A DNA stretch of 64,000 bases from Clostridia bacterium (GCA_017504405.1 JAFVRG010000012.1:42352-106351), one strand, 5' to 3'. Counted from the stretch's first letter, positions 39,758 to 52,067 are shown. Notes: generated by a model not told the origin, from the sequence alone. Numbers and translations: made by a program.

Positions 39758-41857
39758 ATGATAGAAGCAAAAAAAATTCCCGAAGTCTTTGGCACTATGG
39801 TGTTCAGAGATAAAGATATGAAAGAGAGGCTCTCGCCCGAGATTTATGCAAAGCTGCATAAGACGATAGATAACGGCGAGCCGCTCAGCCCCGAAATAGC
39901 GGGCTCGGTTGCCGATGCTATGAAGGAATGGGCGATGGAGAGGGGCGCTACGCACTACACCCATTGGTTCCAGCCTATGACGGGCATAACCGCCGAAAAG
40001 CACGACAGCTTTATCGAGCCCGACGGCAACGGCGGCCTTATAATGAAATTCTCGGGCAAGGCTCTGATTAAGGGTGAGCCCGATGCCTCATCCTTCCCCT
40101 CGGGCGGTCTGCGTGCCACCTTCGAGGCGAGAGGATACACCGCTTGGGACCCTACGTCCCCTGCGTTTGTAAAGCAGAATACCCTCTGTATTCCTACGGC
40201 GTTCTGCTCGTACAGCGGAGAGGTTCTCGATAAAAAAACACCGCTTCTGCGTTCTATGGAAATAATCAACGTGTCCGCAAAGAGAATACTCAGGCTCTTT
40301 GGCAAGGACGTTCACCGTGTTATCACCACCGCAGGAGCAGAGCAGGAATATTTCCTTATCCCTAAGGAGATGTATGACAAGCGCCTTGACTTAAAGCTCT
40401 GCGGAAGAACCCTGTTCGGCGCAAGACCGCCGAAGGGACAGCAGCTCGACGACCACTATTTCGGCGCTATAAAGGTGAAGGTCAAGGAATTTATGGACGA
40501 GCTCGACGAGGAGCTGTGGAAGCTCGGTATCCTTGCAAAGACCGAGCATAATGAGGTTGCCCCCTCGCAGCACGAGCTTGCCCCCATATTCACAACCACG
40601 AATATCGCCTGCGACCACAATCAGCTCACAATGGAGCTTATGAAGCGCATAGCGGAGAAGCACGGCCTTGTGTGCCTGTTGCACGAGAAGCCCTTTGCGG
40701 GCGTAAACGGCTCTGGTAAGCACAACAACTGGTCGCTATCCACCTCTGACGGGGTTAACCTGTTGGAGCCGGGCGATTCGCCGTCCGACAACGCACAGTT
40801 CCTTCTTTTCCTCACCGCAGTTATCAGCGCGGTTGACGAATATGCCGATTTGCTCCGTATTTCGGTTGCATCAGTCAGCAACGACCACCGTCTCGGTGCG
40901 AGCGAGGCGCCCCCCGCCATCGTTTCGATATTCCTCGGCGAGGAGCTCAACGACATTTATAAGTCGATAGAGAGCGCAACCCCCTATAACAAGAAGGACA
41001 GCACCTACATGGACGTAGGCGCAAGCGTTCTGCCCGTATTCCCTAAGGATAATACCGATAGAAACAGGACATCACCCTTTGCCTTTACGGGTAATAAGTT
41101 TGAGTTCCGTATGCTCGGCGCAAACGATTCGATTGCCTGCGCCAACATTATGCTCAACACAATAGTTTCCGATACGCTCGACAGATATGCCGATGCGCTC
41201 GAGGGAGTGAAGCCCGAGGAGTTCAACTCGGCGGTTACTGCGCTCATTCGCTCGGAGTACAAGGCGCATAAGAGAGTTATATTCAACGGAAATGGCTATT
41301 CCCACGAATGGGAGCTGGAGGCTATGGCACGTGGGCTTCACAACTACAAGACCACAGTTGATGCAGTTCCTCACTATACCGACGAGAAGAACGTGGCGCT
41401 CTTTGAGCGCAAGGGTATATTTACCGCAACCGAGATTGCCTCACGCCGTGATATTCTGCTCGAAAACTATTCGAGTATGCTCTCGATTGAGGCGGCGGCT
41501 ATGGTTGATATAGCACGTAAATTTATCGTGCCCGCATCGCTTTCCTATATAGGTGAGCTCTCTAAAATTCTTGCTGACAAGAAGGCGTCGGGAATTAAGG
41601 CTTGCAGGACCGAGAGGGCGCTGGTTGACAAGCTCTCGGATTACACCGATCTTGCCTACGGATACGCCTGTGAGCTTTCAGATGCTCTTGCGGCGGCAGA
41701 CGGATATGAGCACGGAATAGAGCGTGCAAAATACCTTGCCAACACAGTCAAGCCCTGTATGGAGAAGCTCCGTGCGGCGGCAGACGAGCTTGAGCCGCTG
41801 ACGGCAAAGAAATACTGGCCGTACCCGTCTTATTCCGACCTGCTTTTCGGAGTATAA
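39758..41857 (+). CDS. glnN: Glutamine synthetase type III
   Basis: 699 residues, the GSIII size typical of Bacteroides and anaerobic Firmicutes. Landmarks are [12 protein letters not shown], the GSIII-specific FIEPDGNGG region, [10 protein letters not shown] (metal-binding Glu), [15 protein letters not shown] and [14 protein letters not shown]. It makes glutamine from glutamate, ammonia and ATP in the cytoplasm as a dodecamer. It follows a lipoprotein gene and ends in a strong terminator. No glnR or P-II gene is adjacent. Confidence 0.96.
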   Translation: MIEAKKIPEVFGTMVFRDKDMKERLSPEIYAKLHKTIDNGEPLSPEIAGSVADAMKEWAMERGATHYTHWFQPMTGITAEKHDSFIEPDGNGGLIMKFSGKALIKGEPDASSFPSGGLRATFEARGYTAWDPTSPAFVKQNTLCIPTAFCSYSGEVLDKKTPLLRSMEIINVSAKRILRLFGKDVHRVITTAGAEQEYFLIPKEMYDKRLDLKLCGRTLFGARPPKGQQLDDHYFGAIKVKVKEFMDELDEELWKLGILAKTEHNEVAPSQHELAPIFTTTNIACDHNQLTMELMKRIAEKHGLVCLLHEKPFAGVNGSGKHNNWSLSTSDGVNLLEPGDSPSDNAQFLLFLTAVISAVDEYADLLRISVASVSNDHRLGASEAPPAIVSIFLGEELNDIYKSIESATPYNKKDSTYMDVGASVLPVFPKDNTDRNRTSPFAFTGNKFEFRMLGANDSIACANIMLNTIVSDTLDRYADALEGVKPEEFNSAVTALIRSEYKAHKRVIFNGNGYSHEWELEAMARGLHNYKTTVDAVPHYTDEKNVALFERKGIFTATEIASRRDILLENYSSMLSIEAAAMVDIARKFIVPASLSYIGELSKILADKKASGIKACRTERALVDKLSDYTDLAYGYACELSDALAAADGYEHGIERAKYLANTVKPCMEKLRAAADELEPLTAKKYWPYPSYSDLLFGV

Positions 41858-41890
41858 GCTCCCGAAAAATCTCCGATTTCGGAATTTCAA

Positions 41891-41930
41891 TAAAAAGGGC
41901 AAACACAAACGTGTTTGCCTTTTTATTTTA
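41891..41930. terminator. Terminator between glnN and the leftward S26 gene
   Basis: AAAGGGCAAACAC-AAAC-GTGTTTGCCTTTTT with A and T runs on the two sides (41893-41925). It can serve both converging units. Confidence 0.9.
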
Positions 41931-42377
41931 TCTTCCTTTTATTATAACACGTGCGCAGGCACGCAGGCGTTTATATAGACGGCGCAGGGGCAGACGGCGA
42001 AGATAACGCCTGTATTTTTTACCCGACAGCTCATCACGCATATCGCCGACAATAATTGCCGACACCTTGGCAATTATCTGCAATTTCTGTATGCCGTGCT
42101 CCAAAATATACTGATTGTCACCGCACATTGTGTATCCGTCGGGCTTGATTTTCACTATGCGGTGCAGGACGTAAGCTCCGTTTTCCCGACGGTAGAGCAC
42201 GGTATCGTGCTTTTTGATGCTGTCGGGTGCGACGAGCACGGCGGCGGTTTCGTTCTCACGCAAAAACGGGCGCATACTCGTTCCACGTGGGTATAGCACA
42301 AATTCACCGCCCTCGGCTATCGCCGCCTCTATCAGTACGGCTATATCAGCCATACGCATAACGTCAGTCAAGGACAC
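41928..42377 (-). CDS. Signal-peptidase-like (S24/S26) protein in a PqqD/HPrK-like operon
   Basis: About 143-149 residues; the start is uncertain (GTG 42377, TTG 42371 or ATG 42359), because AGGAG lies 5' of several candidates. The signal-peptidase core is complete: GTSMRPFLRENE with the nucleophile Ser, AYVLHRIVKI with His where SipS has Lys (the ER/SipW pattern), and TMCGDN. There is no clear membrane helix; instead the C-terminus is strongly basic (KKYRRYLRRLPLRRLYKRLR). It might process a peptide in the cytosol or at the membrane surface. Its 5' end overlaps the PqqD-like gene. Confidence 0.78.
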   Translation of the reverse strand: MSLTDVMRMADIAVLIEAAIAEGGEFVLYPRGTSMRPFLRENETAAVLVAPDSIKKHDTVLYRRENGAYVLHRIVKIKPDGYTMCGDNQYILEHGIQKLQIIAKVSAIIVGDMRDELSGKKYRRYLRRLPLRRLYKRLRACARVIIKGR

Positions 42378-42621
42378 CTGCTCCTCTCATCTTCTCAATA
42401 AATTCGGAAACATCTGTCATAGCCTCGTTCTTATCAAGACCGTATTCTGCGGCGAGCAGCTCGGCGAGAGCTTTTTCGTCAGAGCCGCTTATGAGCTTTT
42501 CAAACAAAAATGCGCCGCTGTCGTTGAGCTTTATCATTCCTCCGGTTGTGTTCTTACCGAGAGGTATTGCGAAAAAATCCGTTCCTATTTTGCGTACCGC
42601 AAATTTTCCGTTAAGCTTCAT
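42364..42621 (-). CDS. PqqD-like peptide-recognition protein
   Basis: 85 residues of the PqqD/RiPP recognition element fold: VRKIGTDFFAIPLG then IKLNDSGAFLFEKLISG and the helical ALAELLAAEYGLDKNEAMTDV. PqqD proteins hand leader peptides to modifying enzymes. It overlaps the kinase-like gene by four bases (ATGA) and the peptidase gene at its other end, so all three are translationally coupled. No precursor peptide or maturase was found nearby. Confidence 0.82.
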   Translation of the reverse strand: MKLNGKFAVRKIGTDFFAIPLGKNTTGGMIKLNDSGAFLFEKLISGSDEKALAELLAAEYGLDKNEAMTDVSEFIEKMRGAGVLD

Positions 42622-43331
42622 TTTTCCATCTCCTTACAGGCGAGCTCTGCCGCCGTCCTTTCCATATTACAGCCGAGAGTGTAGAAATTTACCGCCTCGG
42701 CGGTTTTTTGTACTAAATCAACAACCCTCTCTGCGCCCTCTGCGCCGTTTGGCATATACACCTGCCCTATCATTCTCATAAAGGCATCGGACGGAGGCAT
42801 CTTCTCGATTTTGTTTTCCTTCGCTCGGTAAAGAAAGCACAGAGCGTGAAGCGGAGCCTTGGCATTTCTTTGCCAGCCCTCCTTACCGCACCAAGGGGTG
42901 CCGTAGGCGTAGGGGACGCCGTCAACAACTTTTATAAGAGGCTTGTCGCCGTTTATCATATTAACTTTATCGCCAAACACCCTGCGCCAGAGCAGTATGT
43001 GCGTGCTTTTTCCTGTTCCGCTGGGAGCGGAGAAGGCAAAGCCCCTTCCGTCCTTCTCTATAACCGAGGCGTGGAGCATATATACACCGTACTCATGTAT
43101 TTTTTCACATATCTTTCGGTATACCGACACGAGCTCGAGATATTCTGGTGAGCGGTCTGACTCTGCACCGAGTGTGTCTGCGAGGTCGAGCTCGTAGGCG
43201 AGGTCTGCATCGTCCGAGCTGACTGTGAATACGGGTGGCTCGTCGGTTAAATAGTCCTTGCATATCCGCTTGACAGCACCGTATTTATTGTCAATACCGA
43301 TGACAGTATCTGCAATTTTAATGCAAAACAT
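42618..43331 (-). CDS. HPr-kinase-like P-loop protein
   Basis: 237 residues. P-loop FSAPSGTGKSTHILLW at about 109, MINGDKPLIKV as the Walker B-like strand, and the PYAYGTPWCGKEGW segment common to HprK-like proteins next to PqqD genes. It lacks the N-terminal half of true HprK. Members are seen in lasso-peptide and other peptide-modifying clusters as kinases. Here it leads a three-gene operon with its own promoter. The substrate is unknown. Confidence 0.82.
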   Translation of the reverse strand: MFCIKIADTVIGIDNKYGAVKRICKDYLTDEPPVFTVSSDDADLAYELDLADTLGAESDRSPEYLELVSVYRKICEKIHEYGVYMLHASVIEKDGRGFAFSAPSGTGKSTHILLWRRVFGDKVNMINGDKPLIKVVDGVPYAYGTPWCGKEGWQRNAKAPLHALCFLYRAKENKIEKMPPSDAFMRMIGQVYMPNGAEGAERVVDLVQKTAEAVNFYTLGCNMERTAAELACKEMEK

Positions 43332-43363
43332 TCAAAGCACCTCCCTCGCACGTATACGAGTAG

Positions 43364-43392
43364 ATTATACCATACATAAAAAGCTTTGTCAA
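43364..43392 (-). promoter_or_regulatory. Promoter of the HPrK/PqqD/S26 operon
   Basis: Minus strand TTGACA (43392-43387), TATAAT (43369-43364), 17-bp spacer, 33 bp before the start codon. Confidence 0.9.
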
Positions 43393-43410
43393 CGGATACT
43401 CAAATTAAAG

Positions 43411-43438
43411 AAAAAGGATGGCATGCGCCATCCTTTTT
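43411..43438 (-). terminator. Terminator of the leftward lipoprotein gene
   Basis: AAAAAGGATGGC (43411-43422), loop ATGC, GCCATCCTTTTT (43427-43438). Symmetric, so it may work in both directions. Confidence 0.9.
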
Positions 43439-43454
43439 ATGTACTGATTTTATA

Positions 43455-44090
43455 TTACTCAGCAGCCTTAACCTCTGCGGAGAGAACGTCAGCGGCAACC
43501 GAAACCTCGGTCTCGTTGATTGCGCTGTATTTGGTCTCATAGGTAGTGGTCTTGGTCTCGTCGCCAACCTTTACAACGATAGAGTAGCTCGAAATGAGAG
43601 TACCGTTCTCGTCAACGGAAAGGGTAGAGGTAACCGTGCGGTCCTCATCGGAATTGTCGGTGAAGGAGTATACGCCGTCCTTCTCGTCAAAGAGGTCAAA
43701 CAGCTTGGTGTATACCATAAAGTCGTAGGTGTCCGCATATTCGCCGAACTCCTGGATGAACTCAACCTTGGTGAGCTCTACCTTGGTTATTGTGTTTTCC
43801 TTCTTCTCTGCAGAATAGAACTTGCCGCTCTCTGCATCAGCCCAAACCCAGGTCTCTTTTTCCTTTGAAAGGATATCCTCCTCGTCGGGTGTGTACTTTT
43901 CGTAAGCAACACGGTTCTTGACATCTACCTTACGTACGTAGTTGTCGCTCTCGTAGGTGTAGCTCTCAGCCTCTGCGAGCTTGTTAATTGCCTTCTCAAC
44001 GTCGCTGCCGCCGCAGGAGGTGAGAATGAGCATAGTTGCAAGAAGCATTGCAACTGTGCAAAGTGTGAGTAAACGTTTCATAGCCTTCAT
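43455..44090 (-). CDS. Lipoprotein, LolA/outer-face beta-barrel-like, unknown function
   Basis: 211 residues. Signal peptide with lipobox LTSC (about Cys25), then a domain of alternating strands (SYTYESDNYVRKVDVKNRVA, GVYSFTDNSDEDRTVTSTLS) that recalls lipid-carrier-like folds of Firmicute lipoproteins, without a firm match. The start at 44090 has GGAGG six bases upstream. It is monocistronic. Confidence 0.75.
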   Translation of the reverse strand: MKAMKRLLTLCTVAMLLATMLILTSCGGSDVEKAINKLAEAESYTYESDNYVRKVDVKNRVAYEKYTPDEEDILSKEKETWVWADAESGKFYSAEKKENTITKVELTKVEFIQEFGEYADTYDFMVYTKLFDLFDEKDGVYSFTDNSDEDRTVTSTLSVDENGTLISSYSIVVKVGDETKTTTYETKYSAINETEVSVAADVLSAEVKAAE

Positions 44091-44415
44091 GAAATGCCTC
44101 CGTAAATTTATTCGTGAATTGCCACAGCAATCCCGTATTTACATTATAGCACTTTTTTCAAAAAAGGTCAAGGTTTTTTGAAAAAAAGGAATAATTTACG
44201 TCTTAAATCACTGCTTTTACGTTTAATCAAAAATATTTAAAAAAATGAAAAAAAGTATTGACAAGCCCATCCTTGAGTGGTATAATAGTAAACTGCATTA
44301 CAATCGCTTTTTTGTCGGCAACAAAAGGAAAAAACACCGTTTTTTATAGAAATCTCTTATGTCCGATATAAGCGAAACTTATTGTCAAAATATAATTTTG
44401 AAGGAGCAATTACTT
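44091..44415 (+). promoter_or_regulatory. rpoB upstream region with strong promoter
   Basis: A sigma-A promoter, TTGACA 44258-44263 and TATAAT 44281-44286 with a 17-bp spacer, precedes an untranslated leader of about 120 nt. No L10/L12 genes precede rpoB. An in-frame ATG at 44359 has no ribosome site. Nothing else recognisable lies between the lipoprotein start and the promoter. Confidence 0.88.
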
Positions 44416-47400
44416 ATGCTTAAACTCCAGAAGCTCGGCACAAATGAGAGAATGAGTTTCTCGAAGCTCAGCGACGTCTGCGAGATGCCTAACCTTATCG
44501 AGGTTCAGCGCAAATCCTACGAGTGGTTTCTGCGTGAGGGACTTTTAGAGGTCCTGCACGACGTATCCCCTATCGTTGACTTCTCGGGCAACCTCATAAT
44601 CGAATTTGTCGGTTACAGCCTTGACGAGAAGGCTGCGAAGTATCCCGTTGAAGAGTGCAAGGACAGGGATACCACCTACGAGGCTCCGCTCAGAGTGGAG
44701 GTTCGACTCACTAACAAGGAAACGGGAGAGGTGAAGCAATCCGAGGTCTTTATGGGCAATTTCCCGCTCATGACAGACAGCGGAACGTTTGTTATCAACG
44801 GCGCAGAGCGTGTCGTTGTATCACAGCTCGTGCGTTCCCCCGGAATGTACTACGACTGCAATATTGACAAGGCAGGCGAGCACAGCTACACTGCGCAGGT
44901 TATCCCGTACAGAGGTGAGTGGCTCGAGTACGAAACCGATTCCAACGGCGTATTCTACGTAAAAATCGCAAAGACGAGAAAGCTTCCTATCACGGTGCTC
45001 ATCCGTGCTCTCGGCGTTGAGAGCGATGAGGCTATCGAGAGAATGTTCGGCAGCGAGAGAATGCTCGATGCCACTATTGCCAAGGACGAGTGTGCCAAGC
45101 TGGCGCTCGAAAACGGCTCCACTCTCGGCGACGAGGCTCTCAAGGAAATATACAAGAAGCTGCGTCCGGGCGATCCCCCGCTCGTAGAGAGCGCAAAGCA
45201 GCTCGTCAGCAACACCTTCTTCGACCACAAGAGATACGATCTCGCTCCTGTCGGACGTTATAAGTTCGATAAGAAGGTAGCTCTGCCCGAGCGTATTGCG
45301 GGCTTTGTCCTCGACGAGGATGTAGTCAGCCCCGTAACGGGCGAGGTTGTTGCAGAGGCAGGTCAGTATGTCAGCCGTGAGCTTGCTCTGGCTATCGAGC
45401 GTGCCTGCATCAACGACGTAGTTATCAAAAACGAGGCGGGAGAGAGAGTTAAGGTATTCTCTAACGGCACCGTCCGTCCCGAGGACTTCCTCGGCTTCGA
45501 CCTTTCCGACTGCGGAGTAAGAGCAGGGGAGAAGGTTGACTTTGAGCTTCTGCGTGAGATTGCAGAGAGCGCCGCAGGCGACGTCGATGCAATCAAGGAG
45601 CAGGTGAGAGCGAGAATTGACGAGCTCGCACCCAAGCATATAACCAAAAACGATATATTCGCATCTATCAACTACCTGCTCAACCTTGCACACGGAGTAG
45701 GTCAGCTTGACGATATAGACCACCTCGGTAACAGACGTCTGCGCTGTGTAGGAGAGCTTCTCCAAAACCAGCTCAGAATCGGTATGTCGAGAATGGAGAA
45801 GAACGTCAAGGAGCGTATGTCGATTCACGACAACGACGAGCTCACACCTCAGTCGCTCGTCAACACACGCCCCGTATCGACTGCAATCAGAGAGTTCTTC
45901 GGCTCATCGCCTCTCTCGCAGTTTATGGACCAGAATAACCCCCTGGCAGAGCTCACTCACAAGAGAAGGCTTTCTGCGCTCGGCCCCGGCGGTCTTTCGA
46001 GAGACCGTGCGTCCTTCGACGTCCGTGACGTTCACTACACTCAGTACGGCAGAATGTGTCCCGTTGAGACGCCTGAAGGTCCGAACATCGGTCTTATTAC
46101 CTATCTTTCTACCTACGCATGCGTAAACGAGTACGGCTTCCTCGAAACACCCTACCGTAAGGTTGAGCATTTCGAAAAGGACGGAAAGACCTATACCAAG
46201 GTTACCGATACCGTTGAATATATGACCGCTGACGTTGAGGACCGCTACATTATCGCTCAGGCAAATGAGCCTGTTGACGAGAACGGCGTATTCGTAAACG
46301 AGAAGGTTATTGCAAGAGATAAGTCGGAGATTGTTCAGGTTGACGCATCCATTGTAGATTATATGGACGCATCGCCGAAGATGGTTGTTTCGGTTGCTAC
46401 CGCATGTATTCCGTTCCTTGAGAACGACGATAACACCCGTGCGCTCATGGGCTCGAACATGCAGAAGCAGGCTGTTCCTCTTATGAAAACCGATTCTCCT
46501 ATCGTTGCAACCGGTATGGAGTATAAGGCGGCTGTTGACTCAGGCGTTGTAGTAGTTGCAACCGAGGGCGGTGTTGTTGAACGCTCCACTGCTGACGAAA
46601 TAGTAATCCTCACCGATGAGGGACGTAAGGACGTTTATCATCTCGTTAAGTTCAAGCGCTCCAACCAGGGCACCTGCGTAAATCAGCGTCCCATAGTTGA
46701 TGAGGGCGAGAGAGTTGAGAAGGGACAGGTTATCGCAGACGGTCCCGCAACTCACAACGGCGAGATTTCCCTCGGAAAGAATGCGCTCGTCGGATTTATG
46801 ACCTGGGAGGGCTATAACTACGAGGACGCAGTTCTTCTTAATGAAAAGCTCGTGCGTGAGGATATGTATACCTCTATTCATATCGAGGAGTACTCGATTG
46901 AGGCGAGGGATACCAAGCTCGGCGCACAGGAAATAACCCGTGAAATCCCCAACGTCGGAGAGGATGCGCTCAAGGACCTCGATGCTGACGGTATTGTCAG
47001 AATAGGTACTGAGGTGCGTGCAGGCGACATACTTGTAGGTAAGGTTACGCCTAAGGGCGAAACTGAGCTTACGCCCGAGGAAAGACTGCTCCGTGCAATC
47101 TTTGGTGAGAAGGCAAGAGAGGTGAGAGACTCCTCGCTCAAGCTCCCTCACGGTGAATCGGGTGTCGTAGTTGACGTTAAGGTTTACACACGTGAGAACG
47201 CAGAGGAGTTAGCTCCCGGCGTAAATAAGGTAGTCCGTGTATTCATAGCGCAGAAGAGAAAGATATCCGTCGGAGATAAGATGGCGGGACGTCACGGAAA
47301 TAAGGGTGTCGTTTCACGCATTCTTCCTCCTGAGGATATGCCCTTTTTGCCCGACGGTACACCGCTCGATATAGTTCTTAATCCTCTGGGCGTTCCTTCC

Positions 47401-48357
47401 CGAATGAACATAGGACAGGTGCTCGAGGTTCACCTCGGTATCGCAGCGAAGAAGAACGGCTACAAGATAATGACTCCCGTATTCGACGGCGCAAACGAGA
47501 AGGATATTCTCGAGGAGATGCGTAAGGCAGGCTATGCCCGTGAGATTCGCCCCGGCGAGTCGGTTAAGGGTAAGGCGGTGTTCAAGGACGTTGTTCTTGA
47601 GGACGGCAGACGTGACCTCCAGCGTGTGGACGATGCGATAGTTTCGGATTCCGAGGCATTTGCAAAGCTTATGGAAACCGAAACCCTCAGAGTTATAGAC
47701 GGAAAAACCACCGTATATGACGGAAGAACGGGCGAGCCCTTCGACAACCCCGTAACCGTAGGTATAATGTACTACCTCAAGCTGCATCACCTTGTTGACG
47801 ATAAGGTTCATGCACGTTCCAACGGTCCGTACTCTCTCGTAACTCAGCAGCCTCTGGGCGGTAAGGCTCAGTTCGGCGGTCAGCGTTTCGGAGAGATGGA
47901 GGTTTGGGCGCTCGAGGCATACGGTGCCGCATATACGCTTCAGGAAATACTCACTGTCAAGAGTGACGACGTGCTCGGAAGAACAAAGACCTACGAGGCA
48001 ATCGTTAAGGGTCAGAACATTCCTACTCCCGGTATTCCCGAATCCTTCAAGGTTCTTGTCAAGGAGCTTCAGGCTCTCTGTCTTGACGTTAAGTGCCTTG
48101 ACGAGGAGGGCAACGAAATCGAGCTGTCACAGCTGGTTGAGGATTCTAACGCTCCTGCGGTTGAAAATCTCGACGAGCTTGAGAGCCAGATAGACAGCGA
48201 GGCTGACAAGGATTATTCCGAGGAAGACGATGACGGCGAGGATTACATTGAAAATGATGTAGACCCCGATTTCGATATGGACGAGGACGAGTTTGACGAT
48301 GCGGAGTTTGAAAAGTTCGCAAGCAAATTTGACGAATCCGACGATGATTACGAGTAA
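44416..48357 (+). CDS. rpoB: RNA polymerase beta subunit
   Basis: 1313 residues from the ATG at 44416 (AAGGAG nine bases upstream). Complete: [18 protein letters not shown] at the N-terminus, a wild-type rifampicin region ([31 protein letters not shown]), [13 protein letters not shown] and [19 protein letters not shown]. Positions commonly mutated to rifampicin resistance (the Asp, His and Ser of that region) are unchanged. The C-terminus ends in an acidic tail of about 60 residues, nearly all Asp/Glu, which is longer than in Bacillus. rpoC follows after 63 bp. Confidence 0.98.
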   Translation: MLKLQKLGTNERMSFSKLSDVCEMPNLIEVQRKSYEWFLREGLLEVLHDVSPIVDFSGNLIIEFVGYSLDEKAAKYPVEECKDRDTTYEAPLRVEVRLTNKETGEVKQSEVFMGNFPLMTDSGTFVINGAERVVVSQLVRSPGMYYDCNIDKAGEHSYTAQVIPYRGEWLEYETDSNGVFYVKIAKTRKLPITVLIRALGVESDEAIERMFGSERMLDATIAKDECAKLALENGSTLGDEALKEIYKKLRPGDPPLVESAKQLVSNTFFDHKRYDLAPVGRYKFDKKVALPERIAGFVLDEDVVSPVTGEVVAEAGQYVSRELALAIERACINDVVIKNEAGERVKVFSNGTVRPEDFLGFDLSDCGVRAGEKVDFELLREIAESAAGDVDAIKEQVRARIDELAPKHITKNDIFASINYLLNLAHGVGQLDDIDHLGNRRLRCVGELLQNQLRIGMSRMEKNVKERMSIHDNDELTPQSLVNTRPVSTAIREFFGSSPLSQFMDQNNPLAELTHKRRLSALGPGGLSRDRASFDVRDVHYTQYGRMCPVETPEGPNIGLITYLSTYACVNEYGFLETPYRKVEHFEKDGKTYTKVTDTVEYMTADVEDRYIIAQANEPVDENGVFVNEKVIARDKSEIVQVDASIVDYMDASPKMVVSVATACIPFLENDDNTRALMGSNMQKQAVPLMKTDSPIVATGMEYKAAVDSGVVVVATEGGVVERSTADEIVILTDEGRKDVYHLVKFKRSNQGTCVNQRPIVDEGERVEKGQVIADGPATHNGEISLGKNALVGFMTWEGYNYEDAVLLNEKLVREDMYTSIHIEEYSIEARDTKLGAQEITREIPNVGEDALKDLDADGIVRIGTEVRAGDILVGKVTPKGETELTPEERLLRAIFGEKAREVRDSSLKLPHGESGVVVDVKVYTRENAEELAPGVNKVVRVFIAQKRKISVGDKMAGRHGNKGVVSRILPPEDMPFLPDGTPLDIVLNPLGVPSRMNIGQVLEVHLGIAAKKNGYKIMTPVFDGANEKDILEEMRKAGYAREIRPGESVKGKAVFKDVVLEDGRRDLQRVDDAIVSDSEAFAKLMETETLRVIDGKTTVYDGRTGEPFDNPVTVGIMYYLKLHHLVDDKVHARSNGPYSLVTQQPLGGKAQFGGQRFGEMEVWALEAYGAAYTLQEILTVKSDDVLGRTKTYEAIVKGQNIPTPGIPESFKVLVKELQALCLDVKCLDEEGNEIELSQLVEDSNAPAVENLDELESQIDSEADKDYSEEDDDGEDYIENDVDPDFDMDEDEFDDAEFEKFASKFDESDDDYE

Positions 48358-48420
48358 ACCGAAAAAACTTTAATTGAGAGGGGATAGGCTTCCCTGCACA
48401 CCGGGGAAGCGCATATAAAT

Positions 48421-51400
48421 ATGGCAAATTTTGATTCAATAAAAATCGGTCTTGCATCTCCCGAAATGATTCGCAGCTGGTCTCACGGTGAGGTAACGAA
48501 GGGTGAAACCATAAATTACCGCACCTTGAAGGCTGAGCGTGACGGACTTTTCTGCGAGAGAATCTTTGGTCCTACCAAGGACGGAGAGTGCATGTGCGGT
48601 AAGTATAAGAGAATCCGTGTCAATGCGTCAAAGCCCAAGATATGCGAGAAGTGCGGAGTTGAGGTAACCTCGAAGAAGGTTCGCCGTGAGCGTCTCGGAC
48701 ATATCGAGCTCGCAGCGCCCGTATCTCACATCTGGTACTTCCGTGCGATTCCGTCCAGAATGGGACTTTTGCTTGACATAACACCAAGACACCTTGAAAG
48801 AGTTCTCTACTTTTCAAGATATATAGTAATAGACCCCGGCGTAACACCGCTGGAAAAGAAGCAGCTTCTCACCAACGACGAGTACCACGATGCACGTGAA
48901 AAGTACGGCGACGACTTCCGTGCGGGCATGGGTGCTGAGGCAGTGAAGGAGCTTCTGGCTGAGCTCGACGTCAATGCGCTCTTTGAGGAGCTTAAGGCAG
49001 AGCTGCCGACAGCCTCTGCACAGAAGAAGGTTAAACTCATAAAGCGCCTTGAGGTCGTTGAGGCGTTCAAGCGCTCGGGCAACCGCCCTGAGTGGATGAT
49101 TCTTGACGTAATACCCGTGCTTCCGCCGGATATTCGTCCTATGGTACAGCTTGACGGCGGACGCTTCGCAACCTCCGACTTAAACGAGCTTTACCGCAGA
49201 GTTATAAACAGAAACAACCGTCTGAAAAAGATGATGGAGCTAAACACTCCTGAAATCATTATCAGAAACGAGAAGAGAATGCTCCAGGAATTCGTTGACG
49301 CACTTATCGACAACGGAAGAAGGGGCAAGGCAGTTACGGGCGCATCCAACCGTGCTCTGAAATCTCTTTCCGAGATGCTCAGAGGTAAGCAGGGACGCTT
49401 CCGTCAGAACCTGCTCGGTAAGCGTGTTGACTACTCGGGACGTTCGGTTATCGTTGTCGGCCCTGAGCTGAAAATATTCCAGTGCGGAGTACCGAAGGAG
49501 ATGGCTATCGAGCTGTTCAAGCCCTTCGTTATGAAGCGCCTTATCGAAACTCAGCAGGCTAACAGCATAAAGGACGCGAAGAAGAAGATAGAGAAGCTCG
49601 ACCCGATTATCTGGGACGCTCTCGAATACGTTATCAAGGACCACCCTGTTCTTCTTAACCGTGCGCCTACGCTCCACCGTCTTTCTATTCAGGCATTTGA
49701 GCCCGTGCTCGTTGAGGGCAGAGCTATCAAGCTCCACCCGCTGGTTTGTACCGCATTCAACGCCGACTTCGACGGCGACCAGATGCCTATACACCTGCCT
49801 CTCTCCGCAGAGGCACAGGCAGAGGCAAGGTTCCTTATGCTCTCTGCAAACAACCTGTTAAAGCCTATGAACGGCCACGCAGTTGCGGTTCCCTCGCAGG
49901 ATATGGTTCTCGGCTCCTACTACCTTACTATGGATAAGGCTGGCGAGGCAGGTGAGGGCAGCATATTCAGAAACTTCAACGAGGCTATGATGGCTTACGC
50001 AGGAGGAAATCTCGGTCTGCACGCACCTATCGCTATCAGAGTTGAGCGTGAGGTTGACGGCGAGATGCAGTCGAAAATCATCGGTCTTGATATGGAAAAG
50101 GGCGAGGTTGTCAAGGGTGCTAACAGCGTAACCCTCGGAAGAGTTATCTTCAATAACAACATTCCTCAGGACCTCGGCTTCCGTGAGGACAGAACAAATC
50201 CCTTCGAGCTTGAGGTTTGCAAAACTCTCACGAGCAAGGATTTGAAGAAGATAGTTGACCTCACAATTCTCCGTCACGGCTTCAAGGAGGCTGCAACCGT
50301 TCTTGATAACATCAAGGCTCTCGGATACAAGTTCTCAACCAAGAGCGGTATCTCCATATCGGTTTACGATATGACGATTCCTACCGAGAAAAAGGACCTT
50401 CTTGCAGAGGGTCAGCGCCGTGTTGACGAGATTCACGATTGCTTTGACATGGGTGAGCTCTCCGACGACGAGAGATACGAGAGAGTTATCAAGGTCTGGG
50501 AGGACATCACCGAGCGTGTTGCTAAGGCACTTACCAAGAACCTTGATAAGTACAACTCAGTAAATATGATTGCTACCTCGGGAGCTCGAGGAAGCATCAA
50601 GCAGATGCGTCAGCTCGCAGGTATGCGCGGACTTATGTTTGCTACCAGCGGTAAGACGATAGAAATTCCTATTAAGTCCAACTTCCGTGAGGGTATCACG
50701 ATGCTGGAGTACTTTACGGGAGCAAAGAGCTCACGTAAGTCACTGTCGGATACGGCTCTCCGTACGGCAGACTCTGGTTACCTCACCCGCCGTCTTGTTG
50801 ACGTTTCTCAGGACGTTATCGTCCGTGACGACGACTGCGGCTCGACTGAGGGAATTATCGTCAGCGATATCATAAACGGAAAGAACGTTCTCGAACCGTT
50901 CAAGGAAAGAATTATAGGCAGATATCCCGTAAACGACGTTGTTGTTGACGGTGAGCTCATCTGCTCCGCAAACGATATTATCTCCGAGGAAATCGCAGAT
51001 AAGATTATCGATGCAGGCATCACCTCTCTCGAAATACGTACCATTCTCCGTTGCCGCTCCAAGAGGGGCGTGTGCGCTAAGTGCTACGGACGTGACCTTG
51101 CTACGGGCAACCCCGTATCGGTTGGTGAGTCCGTCGGCGTTATCGCAGCGCAGGCAATCGGTGAGCCCGGTACACAGCTTACGATGCGTACCTTCCATAC
51201 AGGAGGTGTCGCAGGCTCGGATATCACGCAGGGTCTTCCCCGAATCGAGGAAATCTTCGAGGCTCGTAAGCCGAAGAAGAGCGCAATCGTTACCGAGTAC
51301 GCAGGTACAGCTCATATAATTACGGATAAGAAGATAAACAAGGTAATCGTCCGTGGCGACGACGTTCCTAACGGCGAGGTTGTTTACGAGATACCCTTCG

Positions 51401-51990
51401 GTATGCGCCTCATTATTGAGGACGGCGAGCAGGTGCTGCCCGGCGACGAGCTGACAGAGGGTTACGTAAGTCCTACCGAGGTTCTCCGTATCAAGGGAAT
51501 CAATGCGGCATACGACTACATTATCCGTGAGGTACAGAAGGTATACCGCGGTGAGGACGTTGAGATTAACGATAAGCACGTCGAGGTTATCGCACGTCAG
51601 ATGACCCGCCGCTTCCGCATAGTAGATCCGGGCGACACCCGTCTGCTCGAGGGCACTACCGCGGATATGCTCGAAATCCGTGACGAGAACGAGCAGGTGC
51701 AGAAGAGAATTGAGGCAGGTGAGGAAACGCTCCGCTTCGCAGTTACCGAGCCTATGCTTCTCGGTATCACGAAGGCGTCGCTCCTTACCGAGTCCTTCCT
51801 CTCCGCCGCTTCCTTCCAGGAAACAACGAGAGTTCTCACCGATGCGGCAATCAAGGGCAAGAACGACAGACTTCTCGGACTTAAAGAGAACGTTATTATC
51901 GGTAAGCTCATTCCCGCAGGTACGGGTCTTGACAGATATCGCAATATTGATATTGCAAAGGTTTCTGCCGAGGCAGAGGCTGCCGAATAA
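48421..51990 (+). CDS. rpoC: RNA polymerase beta-prime subunit
   Basis: 1189 residues. N-terminal zinc site CMCGKYKRI and CEKCGVEV, catalytic [14 protein letters not shown] carrying the three Asp that hold magnesium, the trigger loop region ([19 protein letters not shown]), and a second cysteine set ([13 protein letters not shown]). Standard Firmicute length without large insertions. It is followed by a terminator, so the rpoBC unit ends here instead of running into rpsL. Confidence 0.98.
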   Translation: MANFDSIKIGLASPEMIRSWSHGEVTKGETINYRTLKAERDGLFCERIFGPTKDGECMCGKYKRIRVNASKPKICEKCGVEVTSKKVRRERLGHIELAAPVSHIWYFRAIPSRMGLLLDITPRHLERVLYFSRYIVIDPGVTPLEKKQLLTNDEYHDAREKYGDDFRAGMGAEAVKELLAELDVNALFEELKAELPTASAQKKVKLIKRLEVVEAFKRSGNRPEWMILDVIPVLPPDIRPMVQLDGGRFATSDLNELYRRVINRNNRLKKMMELNTPEIIIRNEKRMLQEFVDALIDNGRRGKAVTGASNRALKSLSEMLRGKQGRFRQNLLGKRVDYSGRSVIVVGPELKIFQCGVPKEMAIELFKPFVMKRLIETQQANSIKDAKKKIEKLDPIIWDALEYVIKDHPVLLNRAPTLHRLSIQAFEPVLVEGRAIKLHPLVCTAFNADFDGDQMPIHLPLSAEAQAEARFLMLSANNLLKPMNGHAVAVPSQDMVLGSYYLTMDKAGEAGEGSIFRNFNEAMMAYAGGNLGLHAPIAIRVEREVDGEMQSKIIGLDMEKGEVVKGANSVTLGRVIFNNNIPQDLGFREDRTNPFELEVCKTLTSKDLKKIVDLTILRHGFKEAATVLDNIKALGYKFSTKSGISISVYDMTIPTEKKDLLAEGQRRVDEIHDCFDMGELSDDERYERVIKVWEDITERVAKALTKNLDKYNSVNMIATSGARGSIKQMRQLAGMRGLMFATSGKTIEIPIKSNFREGITMLEYFTGAKSSRKSLSDTALRTADSGYLTRRLVDVSQDVIVRDDDCGSTEGIIVSDIINGKNVLEPFKERIIGRYPVNDVVVDGELICSANDIISEEIADKIIDAGITSLEIRTILRCRSKRGVCAKCYGRDLATGNPVSVGESVGVIAAQAIGEPGTQLTMRTFHTGGVAGSDITQGLPRIEEIFEARKPKKSAIVTEYAGTAHIITDKKINKVIVRGDDVPNGEVVYEIPFGMRLIIEDGEQVLPGDELTEGYVSPTEVLRIKGINAAYDYIIREVQKVYRGEDVEINDKHVEVIARQMTRRFRIVDPGDTRLLEGTTADMLEIRDENEQVQKRIEAGEETLRFAVTEPMLLGITKASLLTESFLSAASFQETTRVLTDAAIKGKNDRLLGLKENVIIGKLIPAGTGLDRYRNIDIAKVSAEAEAAE

Positions 51991-52023
51991 AAAGCAGAAT
52001 GCCATATGGCATAAAATTAAACT

Positions 52024-52065
52024 AAAGGGTGAGGTGCAAATGCGCCTCACCTTTGCTTTTTCCAT
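52024..52065 (+). terminator. Terminator after rpoC
   Basis: GGTGAGGTGCA / TGCGCCTCACC stem (52028-52051) then TTTGCTTTTTC. The arms resemble the nhaC-flanking terminator repeats, suggesting a common element family. Confidence 0.85.
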
Positions 52066-52067
52066 TG

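Noticed and set aside
44359..44415. Upstream in-frame start for rpoB
   Set aside because: The ATG at 44416 has AAGGAG nine bases upstream and matches the family N-terminus; the upstream one has none.
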